The position numbers and the translations under genes were made by a program. From Micromonospora violae (GTDB taxonomy: Bacteria; Actinomycetota; Actinomycetes; Mycobacteriales; Micromonosporaceae), in contig NZ_SHKK01000001.1 of NCBI RefSeq assembly GCF_004217135.1, positions 1,488,001-1,552,000 of the forward strand: a stretch of DNA of 64,000 nucleotides. Reading direction: 5' to 3'. Positions 35,799 to 43,785 of this stretch are shown here, one piece after another. The notes beneath the pieces were generated by a model. It had not been told where the DNA came from. It did not search any database and saw only the letters and a list, made by a program, of their open reading frames with translations. The number at the start of each line of letters is the position of its first letter. Positions within the stretch are counted from its first letter, which is position 1.

Positions 35799-35821
35799 CC
35801 CCTGACACTAGGTGTCAGGGG
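35799..35821. promoter_or_regulatory. Perfect palindrome, likely operator between WYL regulator and divergent gene
   Basis: CCCCTGACAC and GTGTCAGGGG with spacer TAG: 10-bp perfect arms. It lies at position +1 relative to the regulator start codon on one side and 20 bases before the divergent ATG at 35842 on the other, so binding would block both genes. Confidence 0.65.
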
Positions 35822-35841
35822 ACCAGTCGTACCGTCCCGAC

Positions 35842-36336
35842 ATGACTGAGAACGCGACGAGCGGCGGCGCCGGTGGGACGACCGGCGACTTCGATTTTTT
35901 CACGGGCACCTGGAACGTCGTGAACCGGCGGCTGCGTAAGCGGCTGGTCGGCTCCGACGAGTGGGAGGAGTTCCCGGGGGTGTCGGTGGCGCACGGCTTC
36001 TTCGCCGGTGGCGGCAACTTCGACGAGATCACCTTCCCCACCAAGGGTTCCGCCGGCGCCACGGTCCGGGTCTTCGACCCGGCCCGGCAGGAGTGGTCGA
36101 TCTACTGGATGAGCAGCGACATCGGGGTGCTGGGGCAGCCACCGATGGTGGGTCGCTTCGTCGACGGGGTCGGCCGCTTCTACGCCGACGACCAGCACGA
36201 GGGGCGTCCGGTCCGGTGTCGGTTCATCTGGTCGGAGATCAGCGCGACCACCGCGCGGTGGGAGCAGGCGTTCTCGGTCGACGGCGAGCAGACCTGGGAA
36301 ACCAATTGGATCATGACCTTCACCCGGGCGTCCTAG
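35842..36336 (+). CDS. Hypothetical protein, DUF1579-like
   Basis: A 164-residue cytoplasmic protein with DFDFFTGTWNVVNRRLRKRL near the start, ARQEWSIYWMSSDIGVL in the middle and WEQAFSVDGEQTWETNWIMTFTR at the end, a beta-rich arrangement of alternating aromatic residues like the DUF1579/lipocalin-type barrels. Function unknown. ATG at 35842 (MTENATSGG) is chosen; the open frame starts 10 codons earlier within the palindrome. It is divergently paired with a WYL regulator, a common arrangement for regulator and target. Confidence 0.75.
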   Translation: MTENATSGGAGGTTGDFDFFTGTWNVVNRRLRKRLVGSDEWEEFPGVSVAHGFFAGGGNFDEITFPTKGSAGATVRVFDPARQEWSIYWMSSDIGVLGQPPMVGRFVDGVGRFYADDQHEGRPVRCRFIWSEISATTARWEQAFSVDGEQTWETNWIMTFTRAS

Positions 36337-36478
36337 CCAGGTCATTCGTCGCTGCCCTGCTGACCGGCACGGCACCCGACGTGTGAGGCGCCTCGCAGTC
36401 GCGGCCACACCTCGAACCAATCGACACGCGGTCGCATCCGGGACGGACGCACGTCCCGACCATGGAAGGCACAGCGTG

Positions 36479-37891
36479 ATGAACCCCAACGATCCAGCCC
36501 ACCACACCGGGATCACCAAGGAGGCCGCAACACAGCTCGCGGCCCAGACCAGCGGACCGGTGCTCCTCCCCGGCGGCGAGGGGTACGACGTCGAGTGCGC
36601 GTCGTACAACCTCGCCATTCCGCAGCAGCCGGCACTCGTGGTCGGCGCCACCAACGCCGCCGACGTCCAGGCAGCCGTCCGCTTCGCCGCCGACCAGGGC
36701 ATGCCGGTGGCGGTGCTCGCCACCGGGCACTCCGCGCTCCCGTCGGCCGGAGCGCTGCTGATCACCACCCGGCGGATGGACGGGGTCGTCATCGACGCCG
36801 AGGCGCGAACCGCCCGGATCGAGGCCGGCGTGCGGTGGCAGCAGGTCGTCGACGCGGCGGCCAAACACGAGCTGGCACCCCTCAACGGGGCGGCGCCGAG
36901 CGTCGGCGCGGTCAGCTACACGCTCGGCGGCGGGTTGAGCCCGATCGGCCGCACCTTCGGTTTCGCCGCCGACCACGTACACCTGATCGAGCTTGTCACC
37001 GCGGACGGCGAGCTGCGCACCGTGACCGCGACCGACGAGCCGGAGCTGTTCTGGGCGCTGCGCGGCGGCAAGGGCAACTTCGGCGTGGTCACCGCGCTGG
37101 AGTTCGCCCTCTTCCCGGTCAGCCGGATCTACGGCGGCGGCCTCTTCTTCCCGGCTGAGCGGGCGGCCGACGTGCTCACGGCGTGGGGACGATGGACGGC
37201 CGACGTCCCCGACGAGATGACGTCGTCGGTCGCGTTGCTGCAACTGCCACCGCTCCCCGAGGTGCCCGAACCGCTGCGCGGCCGGCTGGTGGCGCACATC
37301 CGGATCGCCTACGTCGGCGCGGCAGAGGACGGCGAACGGCTGATCGCCCCGCTCCGCGCGATCGCCCCGACGCTGATCGACTCGGTGACCGAGATGCCGT
37401 ACAGCGCGGTCGGCTCGATCCACGCCGACCCGCCCACCCCGATCCCGTTCGTGGACCGCTCGGCACTGCTGCGGGAGTTCACCCCGGAACTGGTCGACAC
37501 GATCATCGCCCAGGCCGGCCCCGACACGGGCAGCCCGCTGACCGTCCTGGAGATCCGGCACCTGGGCGGGGCACTCGACCGCCGCCCGGAGCCGACGAAC
37601 GCGATCGACCTGCGGGACGCCGCCTTCACCTTCTACGCGGTCGCGATCGGTGGGCCGGATCAGGCCGAGGCGTTCCACGGTCACCTGACCCGACTGTTGC
37701 AGGCCATCGCGCCGTGGAGCACCGGCGGGCGGTTCGTGAACTTCCTCGGTGCCAGCGACGCCACCGCCGACGGGGTCGCGGCCACCTACCCCGCGCAGAC
37801 GTACGAACGGTTGGCGGCGGTCAAGCGCAGCTACGACCCGACCAACATCTTCCGCGTGAACCACAACATCGCCCCGGGCCGGGGCGAGTAG
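36479..37891 (+). CDS. FAD-binding oxidoreductase (BBE/PCMH type)
   Basis: A 470-residue flavoenzyme of the berberine-bridge/6-hydroxynicotine oxidase group. The PCMH FAD domain has LVVGATNAADVQAAVRFAADQGMPVAVLATGHS (probable covalent-FAD His), VGAVSYTLGGGLSPIGRTFG and WALRGGKGNFGVVTALEF; the C-terminal BBE motif is YDPTNIFRVNHNIAP. The Cys that makes a second flavin bond in bicovalent members is absent (AAPSVGAV). It oxidises an unknown alcohol, amine or sugar using O2. GTG 36476 and ATG 36479 share the site GGAAGG. Confidence 0.88.
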   Translation: MNPNDPAHHTGITKEAATQLAAQTSGPVLLPGGEGYDVECASYNLAIPQQPALVVGATNAADVQAAVRFAADQGMPVAVLATGHSALPSAGALLITTRRMDGVVIDAEARTARIEAGVRWQQVVDAAAKHELAPLNGAAPSVGAVSYTLGGGLSPIGRTFGFAADHVHLIELVTADGELRTVTATDEPELFWALRGGKGNFGVVTALEFALFPVSRIYGGGLFFPAERAADVLTAWGRWTADVPDEMTSSVALLQLPPLPEVPEPLRGRLVAHIRIAYVGAAEDGERLIAPLRAIAPTLIDSVTEMPYSAVGSIHADPPTPIPFVDRSALLREFTPELVDTIIAQAGPDTGSPLTVLEIRHLGGALDRRPEPTNAIDLRDAAFTFYAVAIGGPDQAEAFHGHLTRLLQAIAPWSTGGRFVNFLGASDATADGVAATYPAQTYERLAAVKRSYDPTNIFRVNHNIAPGRGE

Positions 37892-37909
37892 GTGCGAGCC
37901 CGCCGATAG

Positions 37910-38032
37910 TTCGTCGGCCGGGCGCGAGCGCGCCCGTGGCGGCTGCACCAGAACTACGCCTGGGACGCGTTGCTCATGCGGCACGGCCGGCTCGTCGACG
38001 ACTTGGCCGACCCGGCCCGGGAGGTGGCCTGA
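37910..38032 (+). pseudogene. Possible 3' remnant of a lost gene
   Basis: An open stretch without a start encodes WRLHQNYAWDALLMRHGR followed by LVDDLADPAREVA and a stop at 38030-38032. The protein-like composition and lack of any start codon in the first 27 codons suggest the tail of a deleted gene. I do not recognise the family, and it could be chance. Confidence 0.25.
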
Positions 38033-38039
38033 CCCGCCG

Positions 38040-39221
38040 TCAGGCCGGGTCGGCCGCCGTCGCAATCCGGTCGAGGTCGCGGCTGCGCACCAGCACGGTC
38101 ACCGCCACCAGCGCGACCAGCAGCCCGGCGAGCACGTACACCGGGGCCGGCCCGAGCGGCGCGAGCAGCGCCAACAGGGCGACGACCGGGAAGGCCACGA
38201 CCACCGTGGCGCGCTGCCGCCGGCGGACGTGCAGCGCCCAGACCGTGAGCAGGAAGACGGCGGTCGGGACGGCCACCGCGTACCCGGCGGTCCGTTCCGA
38301 GATGTGTGTGAGGTGCCGCTCGTAGTCCACCGACACGCTCAGGCCCGCGCCGACCGCGGCGATTGCCGCGAAGATCAGGTAGTGGCCGTACCCCCAGAGC
38401 AGGGAGTACGGCAGCTGGGCGGGCGCCTCGACGGGCCGGTCGAAGTAGAGCCACCACAGGGCGAACACGGTCACCGTGGCCGCTGCCGCCAGCGACCAGA
38501 GGTGCCGGTCGCCGGCGTCCACTCCGGTCTGGATGGCCACCGACGTGGCCAGCACCACGTCCCCGAGCACGATCAGGGTGAACAGCCCGTACCGTTCGGT
38601 GATGTGTCGCGGGTGCCAGGGAGTCATCCCCGGTCGCTCGGCGACCGCCGGCACCAGCAGGTCCGCCACGACCAGCAGCAGAAACGCCGCCGTCCCCCAA
38701 CCCTGCGGCAGGGCCAGCCGCAGCAGCCAGCCGAGTTGAACGACGGTGACGCCGATCGCGTACCGCCGGGCCGCCCGGCGGTGCGCCGGGTCACCGGCCG
38801 CGGCCCGGCACCACTGCACGACGAGCGCGATGCGCATCACCACGTAGCCGTACGTGATGACACTGAAGTCGCCGTCGGTGAACGCCCGTGGCACCCCGGC
38901 CGCGATGATCAGCGCCCCGGCGATCTGCACCAGCGTCGCGATCCGGTAGAGGTCGTCATCGGTGTCGTAGGCCGAGGCGAACCAGGTGAAGTTCATCCAC
39001 GACCACCAGATCGCGAAGAAGACCATCAGGTACCTGGTCAGCGCGTGGCCGAGGTGACCCTCGGAGACGTCGTGGTGCAGGTTGGCGGCGGCCTGCGCCA
39101 CGGCCACCACGAAGCACAGGTCGAAGAAGAGTTCCAGCGGCGTGGCCGCGCGGTGCGGCTCGTCGCGACGCCGTGGCCGCATCGGCCGGTAGAACGGTCG
39201 CACCGACCGGGGCTGGGTCAC
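38040..39221 (-). CDS. Low temperature requirement protein A (LtrA family)
   Basis: A 393-residue membrane protein with about 10-11 helices. Family signatures are HRAATPLELFFDLCFVVAVAQ, WMNFTWFASAYDTDDDLYRI, HITERYGLFTLIVLGDVVLA and DRPVEAPAQLPYSLLWGYGHY. LtrA was first linked to growth at low temperature in Listeria; the molecular activity is unknown. Start GTG at 39221. The DoxX-like gene lies 26 bases upstream on the same strand. Confidence 0.9.
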   Translation of the reverse strand: MTQPRSVRPFYRPMRPRRRDEPHRAATPLELFFDLCFVVAVAQAAANLHHDVSEGHLGHALTRYLMVFFAIWWSWMNFTWFASAYDTDDDLYRIATLVQIAGALIIAAGVPRAFTDGDFSVITYGYVVMRIALVVQWCRAAAGDPAHRRAARRYAIGVTVVQLGWLLRLALPQGWGTAAFLLLVVADLLVPAVAERPGMTPWHPRHITERYGLFTLIVLGDVVLATSVAIQTGVDAGDRHLWSLAAAATVTVFALWWLYFDRPVEAPAQLPYSLLWGYGHYLIFAAIAAVGAGLSVSVDYERHLTHISERTAGYAVAVPTAVFLLTVWALHVRRRQRATVVVAFPVVALLALLAPLGPAPVYVLAGLLVALVAVTVLVRSRDLDRIATAADPA

Positions 39222-39247
39222 CGCGTCTCCTCAGGTCGAACGCCGGG

Positions 39248-39667
39248 TCAGCGGCGCCGACGGCCGTGGGTCAACCCCTCCAGCACCAGGGTCAGACCGG
39301 CGCCGACCAGCCAGACGTCCTTGGCGAGCCCGGTGCCCTGCTGGGTCGGGCGGATGCTGCCGGGCTCCCGCAACCCGGGCGTCTTGAGGTAGAGCTGCAC
39401 CAGGCCCGCACCGAACGCGGTCAGGCCGAGCCCGACCAGGGGGGCCGGGACGAACGGCGCCATCAGCGCGGCCCCCAGGGCGACCTCCGAGTACGCCAGC
39501 ACCTTCGCGAAGCGCGCCGGCTCGAACTGGCTCAGCTGCGGCATGGCGGTGACCGCCATGCCGTGCATGCCCTCCGCGGCGTCGCCCTCCAGGTTGCGCT
39601 TGCCCAGACCCGAGTTGAGGAAGTACGCGCCGATGCTGAGCCGCAGCGGCAGGTGCGCGAGTTTCAT
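39248..39667 (-). CDS. DoxX-like membrane protein
   Basis: A 139-residue protein with four hydrophobic segments: [60 protein letters not shown] and [18 protein letters not shown], the size and spacing of DoxX/SURF4-type proteins. Exact function unknown; relatives join redox or detoxification complexes. ATG at 39667 follows GGGAG at five bases. Probably in one transcript with ltrA downstream. Confidence 0.75.
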   Translation of the reverse strand: MKLAHLPLRLSIGAYFLNSGLGKRNLEGDAAEGMHGMAVTAMPQLSQFEPARFAKVLAYSEVALGAALMAPFVPAPLVGLGLTAFGAGLVQLYLKTPGLREPGSIRPTQQGTGLAKDVWLVGAGLTLVLEGLTHGRRRR

Positions 39668-39851
39668 TGTCACTCCCGTTGGCCGTGGTCGAATGCGGCC
39701 CGCGTACCCCGGACCGCCCGCGATAACCCGCCGGGGCGGCTGGGCTGGCCGTGGTGGTCACGGTAGGTTCGCCTCGGGCCCACCGCCGGGCCCGTGGCAC
39801 ACCGCCCACCCCGGCGTCCGGCCCTGCCGCAGACCACCAGCAGGAGGCGAA

Positions 39852-40940
39852 GTGAGCCAGGAAGTCCGGGGAGTCATCTCCCGCAGCAAGGGAGCGCCGG
39901 TCGAGGTCACTACCATCGTGGTGCCCGATCCCGGGCCCGGTGAGGCGATCGTCCGGATCCAGTCGTGCGGGGTCTGCCACACCGACCTGCACTACCGCGA
40001 GGGCGGCATCAACGACGACTACCCGTTCCTGCTCGGTCACGAGGCGGCGGGCATCGTGGAGCAGGTTGGCGAGGGCGTCACCGACGTAGCCCCGGGTGAT
40101 TTCGTGGTGCTCAACTGGCGGGCGGTCTGTGGGGTGTGCCGCGCCTGCCGCCGGGGTCGGCCGTGGTACTGCTTCAACACCTACAACGCCAAGCAGCGGA
40201 TGACCCTCACCGACGGCACCGAACTCGCCCCGGCGCTGGGCATCGGCGCGTTCGCCGAGAAGACGCTGGTGCACGCCGGGCAGTGCACCAAGGTGGACCC
40301 GGCGGCCCGTCCCGCCGCCGTGGGTCTGCTCGGCTGCGGGGTGATGGCCGGGCTGGGTGCGGCGATGAACACCGGCAACGTCACCCGGGGTGACTCGGTC
40401 GCGGTGATCGGCTGCGGTGGTGTCGGGGACGCGGCGGTCGCCGGCGCGGTCCTCGCCGGCGCCACCACGATCGTCGCGGTGGACACCGACAGCCGCAAGC
40501 TCGACTGGGCCCGCAAGTTCGGTGCCACGCACACGGTGAACGCCTCCGAGACCGACCCGGTCGAGGCGATCCGTGCCGCCACCGGCGGTTTCGGCGCCGA
40601 CGTGGTGATCGACGCGGTGGGTCGACCGGAGACGTGGAAGCAGGCGTTCTACGCCCGCGACCTGGCCGGCACGGTGGTGCTGGTGGGCGTACCGACCCCG
40701 CAGATGCAGATCGAGCTGCCGCTGCTGGACGTCTTCGGGCGCGGCGGCGCACTCAAGTCCAGTTGGTACGGCGACTGCCTGCCCAGCCGCGACTTCCCGA
40801 TGCTCACCGAGCTGTACCTGCAGGGCCGACTCGACCTCGACGCATTCGTCACCGAGGAGATCGCCCTCGACCAGGTCGAGAACGCGTTCGACCGGATGCA
40901 CCACGGCGACGTGCTCCGCTCGGTGGTGGTGTTCCCGTGA
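39852..40940 (+). CDS. mscR: S-(hydroxymethyl)mycothiol dehydrogenase
   Basis: A 362-residue zinc alcohol dehydrogenase that oxidises the formaldehyde-mycothiol adduct with NAD. Catalytic zinc ligands are in [12 protein letters not shown] and [11 protein letters not shown]; the structural zinc cysteines are [15 protein letters not shown]; the cofactor loop is [33 protein letters not shown] and the overall alignment match the mycothiol-dependent enzymes (MscR/AdhE2) rather than plain alcohol dehydrogenases. GTG at 39852 has AGGAGG upstream. Coupled to an MBL hydrolase by a 4-base overlap, forming a formaldehyde-detoxification pair. Confidence 0.88.
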   Translation: MSQEVRGVISRSKGAPVEVTTIVVPDPGPGEAIVRIQSCGVCHTDLHYREGGINDDYPFLLGHEAAGIVEQVGEGVTDVAPGDFVVLNWRAVCGVCRACRRGRPWYCFNTYNAKQRMTLTDGTELAPALGIGAFAEKTLVHAGQCTKVDPAARPAAVGLLGCGVMAGLGAAMNTGNVTRGDSVAVIGCGGVGDAAVAGAVLAGATTIVAVDTDSRKLDWARKFGATHTVNASETDPVEAIRAATGGFGADVVIDAVGRPETWKQAFYARDLAGTVVLVGVPTPQMQIELPLLDVFGRGGALKSSWYGDCLPSRDFPMLTELYLQGRLDLDAFVTEEIALDQVENAFDRMHHGDVLRSVVVFP

Positions 40941-41566
40941 GCGCCCGCGTCGACCACGCCGTCACCTCGGGCACGTTCTCGCTGGACGGGCAGACGTTCG
41001 ACGTGGACAACAACGTCTGGGTGATCGGCGACGACCGCGAGTGCGTCGTCCTGGACGCGCCGCACGACGCGGCGGCGATCCGCGCCCTGGTGGGAGACCG
41101 GCAGGTGCGGGCGATCCTGGCCACCCACGCCCACGACGACCACGTCCGGGTCGCACCCGAACTGGCCGAGGCCACCGGCGCGCCGGTGCTGCTGCACGCC
41201 GCCGACCGGGTCCTCTGGGACATGGTGCACCCGCACCTGCCGCCCCACGGCGAGCTGCACGACGGGCAGAGCATCGAGGTGGGCGGCACCACGCTGCGGG
41301 TGCTGCACACCCCCGGGCACAGCCCCGGCGCGTGCAGCTTCCACGCGCCGGAGCTGGGCGTCGTGTTCACCGGCGACACGCTCTTCGCCGGTGGTCCGGG
41401 CGCGACGGGCCGCTCGTACAGCGACTTCGCCACCATCGTCCAGTCGATCCGTACCCGGCTGCTGACCCTTCCGGCGGAGACGGTCGTGCACACCGGCCAC
41501 GGCGACGACACCACGATCGGCGCGGAGGCGCCGCACCTGTCGGAGTGGTTGGCCCGGGGCCACTGA
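40937..41566 (+). CDS. MBL fold hydrolase, partner of mscR
   Basis: A 209-residue metallo-beta-lactamase-fold protein with [29 protein letters not shown] and HTGHGDDT, the ligand set of glyoxalase II-like thioesterases. Its GTG overlaps the mscR stop (GTGA). Because MscR yields S-formylmycothiol, hydrolysis of that thioester to formate and mycothiol is a reasonable role; this is inferred from context. Confidence 0.85.
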   Translation: MSARVDHAVTSGTFSLDGQTFDVDNNVWVIGDDRECVVLDAPHDAAAIRALVGDRQVRAILATHAHDDHVRVAPELAEATGAPVLLHAADRVLWDMVHPHLPPHGELHDGQSIEVGGTTLRVLHTPGHSPGACSFHAPELGVVFTGDTLFAGGPGATGRSYSDFATIVQSIRTRLLTLPAETVVHTGHGDDTTIGAEAPHLSEWLARGH

Positions 41567-41592
41567 GGCCCGCTTGCGGCGCGGTCGGCGGT

Positions 41593-42021
41593 TCAGCGTT
41601 CGTCGGCCGCGCCCAGCACCGGTTTGACGTCCAGGATCGGGGTGCCGTCGAGGGCCTCCAGGTCGGCCACCTCGACGCGCAGCCCGTCCACCGCCAGCAC
41701 CCGCACCCGGTGCAGCCCGATCGGGTTGGGCCGGTGCGGGGAGCGGGTGCTGAAAACCCCGGTCTCCGGTCGGGTCTGGTCACCGCGCGGGTGCACCGCC
41801 AGCACGTCACGCCGGGCGCGGTCCAACCAGGTCAGCACCAGCAGTTCGGCGCCCACCCGCAGGTCGCGCAGGGCCCGTTCGACCAGCGGGTCGAAGACCA
41901 ACCAGGCCGGCGGCGCGCCCTCATCGCCCTGTCGTGGTGCGCTCGCCGCGTCGGTCAGTGACGAGGCGACCCGGCCGACCGGGTGCAGCAGGTACGCGTC
42001 GTCGCTTCCTGTCTCGACCAT
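41593..42021 (-). CDS. trmO: tRNA (N6-threonylcarbamoyladenosine(37)-N6)-methyltransferase TrmO
   Basis: A 142-residue SAM-dependent enzyme with the TrmO/TsaA barrel: LHPVGRVASSL, LLVLTWLDRA, VHPRGDQTRPETGVFSTRSPHRPNPIGLHRVRV (the SAM-binding RSPxRPNPIG is clear) and LDVKPVL. It methylates t6A37 in certain tRNAs. ATG at 42021. The length matches short actinomycete TrmO proteins that lack the C-terminal tail of the E. coli enzyme. Confidence 0.92.
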   Translation of the reverse strand: MVETGSDDAYLLHPVGRVASSLTDAASAPRQGDEGAPPAWLVFDPLVERALRDLRVGAELLVLTWLDRARRDVLAVHPRGDQTRPETGVFSTRSPHRPNPIGLHRVRVLAVDGLRVEVADLEALDGTPILDVKPVLGAADER

Positions 42022-42079
42022 CCTCGCTCCCTCCTGGACGGCCTCAACCTAGCCCCACCGCGACGTTAGGCTGCCGCGC

Positions 42080-42583
42080 ATGGCCACCGACTCGCCCGTC
42101 CCCGCCGGCTCAGCCGTTCCCGGCGCCTCACCCGCCCCGGTCGTCCGTCAGCTGCGCCTCGTGGTGGAGGCCGCCGACCACGAGGCCGCCGTCGCGTTCT
42201 TCCGCGACGCGCTGGGTCTGCCGCAGGAGGCGGAGTTCATCAGCGAGGGGGATGCCCGGGTGGTGATCCTGGACGCCGGCCGCGCCACCCTGGAGATCGC
42301 CAATCCGGCGCAGAAACGCCTGATCGACGAGGTCGAGGTGGGTCGGCAGGTCGCGCCGCGCATCCGGGTGGCCTTCGAGGTGGACGACACGGAGGCGACG
42401 ACCGCCCGTCTGGTGGCCGCCGGGGCGAGCGAGATCGCGCCGCCGACGCGTACGCCGTGGCAGTCGCTCAACTCCCGCCTCGACGCCCCCGCCGACCTTC
42501 AGATCACCATCTTCCAGGAACTCCCCGGACCGGACGAGGGCAACCTCACCCACGGTGTTGGCCCAGACGCCAACTCACGGTAG
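42080..42583 (+). CDS. VOC family protein
   Basis: A 167-residue glyoxalase-fold protein: QLRLVVEAADHEAAVAFFRDALGL at the start, VVILDAGRATLEIAN, RIRVAFEVDDTEATTARLVAAGAS and LQITIFQE at the end. Likely metal ligands are the Glu of LEIAN and Glu of FQE. Substrate unknown. The N-terminal 20 residues (PVPAGSAVPGASPAP) look unstructured, and a later start is possible. It is divergent from trmO. Confidence 0.83.
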   Translation: MATDSPVPAGSAVPGASPAPVVRQLRLVVEAADHEAAVAFFRDALGLPQEAEFISEGDARVVILDAGRATLEIANPAQKRLIDEVEVGRQVAPRIRVAFEVDDTEATTARLVAAGASEIAPPTRTPWQSLNSRLDAPADLQITIFQELPGPDEGNLTHGVGPDANSR

Positions 42584-42627
42584 CGACAAACCACTAACTG
42601 CCCGCCATCCCACCACCGTGTTTTGCC

Positions 42628-42755
42628 CCTTTGCTCTGCTGCCCTATCTGCACCACGTCCCCCGAGCTGCGAAGACGTGCTTTCCGCCAGTCACGGAGGT
42701 ATCGCGCCGGCGTTTCCGGACCGTAGCCGGTGCATATAGGGCAGCAGAGCAAAGG
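42628..42755. repeat. MITE-like element with 27-bp inverted repeats
   Basis: Arms at 42628-42654 and 42729-42755 are complementary at 26 of 27 positions (first bases CCTTTGCTCTGCTGCCCTAT) and enclose 74 bases with no gene. Total length is 128 bp. No clear target duplication is seen. The remaining spacer 42756-43013, upstream of the lysozyme-like gene, has no gene or confident riboswitch. Confidence 0.75.
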
Positions 42756-43013
42756 CTGATGTTCGGAAACTGGCCCCCGGTTCCGAAATCACCCTCCGTC
42801 ACGGCCATCCGGCCTGATGTGCCCAGAGCCGCAATGTCCGACTCGGTGCCGTGACCGCGGCCGCACCCGGCCGAGATTCGGGCCTTTCCGGAATGCCCGA
42901 CAGGTGAACCCGGTTGTGTCCCCCGTACCGCCGGAGACCAAACCCCTTTCCGCGGTCATCTCCCGAGGAGTGTTCACCCCGGAGCGCTTCGCACGATCGA
43001 AAGGGCAACCATC

Positions 43014-43727
43014 GTGAAGGTCGACTTCACTCGATGGCTCCCCGCCATCGCTAAGGATTCGTACCGCAAGACCGCGCTGAGCGTGGCGGGTGTGGCCGCC
43101 CTCGGCGGTCTGGCCCTCGCGCCGACCGCAACCGCCGCCCCGGTCACCTCCGGGCCGCACCAGGGCGCCGTCGCCGCCATCGACCTCGCCACCGGCAAGG
43201 CCGCCAGCTCGGCGAAGCAGGACGATCAGCCCGTCGAGTCGGGCCTGACCACCGGCTCCGCCACCGGCAAGCCGCCGGCGGGCAAGCCGAGCCGTGCGCA
43301 GCTGATTCCGCACGGCATCGAGGGCGCACAGTCGCGCGTACCGCTCGACGACGCCCAGCTGGCCAACGCCCGGGCCATCGTCGACGCCGCCAAGAAGACC
43401 GGCGTCGGTGACCGGGGCGCCGTGATCGGCGTCGCCACCTCGCTGCAGGAGTCGAAGCTGTACAACCTCGGCCACCTCGGCGCGTACAACGACCACGACT
43501 CGCAGGGCCTGTTCCAGCAGCGTCCGTCGTCCGGTTGGGGCACGCCCGACCAGATCACCAACCCGGAGTACGCCGCCACGGCGTTCTTCACCGCACTCAA
43601 GAACGTCGGCGGCTGGCAGAACCTGCCGCTGACCGCCGCCGCGCAGACCGTGCAGGTCTCCGCCTTCCCGTACGCGTACGCGCAGTGGGAGGAGCAGGCG
43701 GCGGACATCGTCCAGCAGCTCTGGTGA
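43014..43727 (+). CDS. Secreted lysozyme-like (lytic transglycosylase-fold) protein, paralogue 1
   Basis: A 237-residue exported protein. The N-terminal signal includes KTALSVAGVAALGGLALAPTATAAP; a low-complexity spacer (residues about 55-90) precedes the domain at LIPHGIEGAQSRVPLDDAQ. ATSLQESKLYNLGHLG gives the candidate catalytic Glu, and NDHDSQGLFQQRPSSGWG matches the SxGLxQ region of lysozyme-fold transglycosylases. Peptidoglycan cleavage is inferred. GTG at 43014 has AAAGGG eight bases upstream. A shorter paralogue lies at 46462. Confidence 0.82.
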   Translation: MKVDFTRWLPAIAKDSYRKTALSVAGVAALGGLALAPTATAAPVTSGPHQGAVAAIDLATGKAASSAKQDDQPVESGLTTGSATGKPPAGKPSRAQLIPHGIEGAQSRVPLDDAQLANARAIVDAAKKTGVGDRGAVIGVATSLQESKLYNLGHLGAYNDHDSQGLFQQRPSSGWGTPDQITNPEYAATAFFTALKNVGGWQNLPLTAAAQTVQVSAFPYAYAQWEEQAADIVQQLW

Positions 43728-43741
43728 CACCCGCACATCCG

Positions 43742-43774
43742 CGCCGGCCGGTCCCGTTCAGGGGCCGGCCGGCG
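43742..43774. terminator. Bidirectional terminator hairpin
   Basis: 14-bp stem (CGCCGGCCGGTCCC with its near-perfect complement, one T-G pair) and loop GTTCA, between the converging lysozyme-like and hydrolase genes. Confidence 0.72.
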
Positions 43775-43785
43775 TCGTCATGTCG

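Noticed and set aside
42840..43013. c-di-AMP (ydaO) riboswitch upstream of lysozyme-like paralogue 1
   Set aside because: Cell-wall hydrolase context is right, and CCCGACAG...ACCCGG is faintly similar, but the other conserved core blocks (GGGGACCC, GGGTGAA) are not found.
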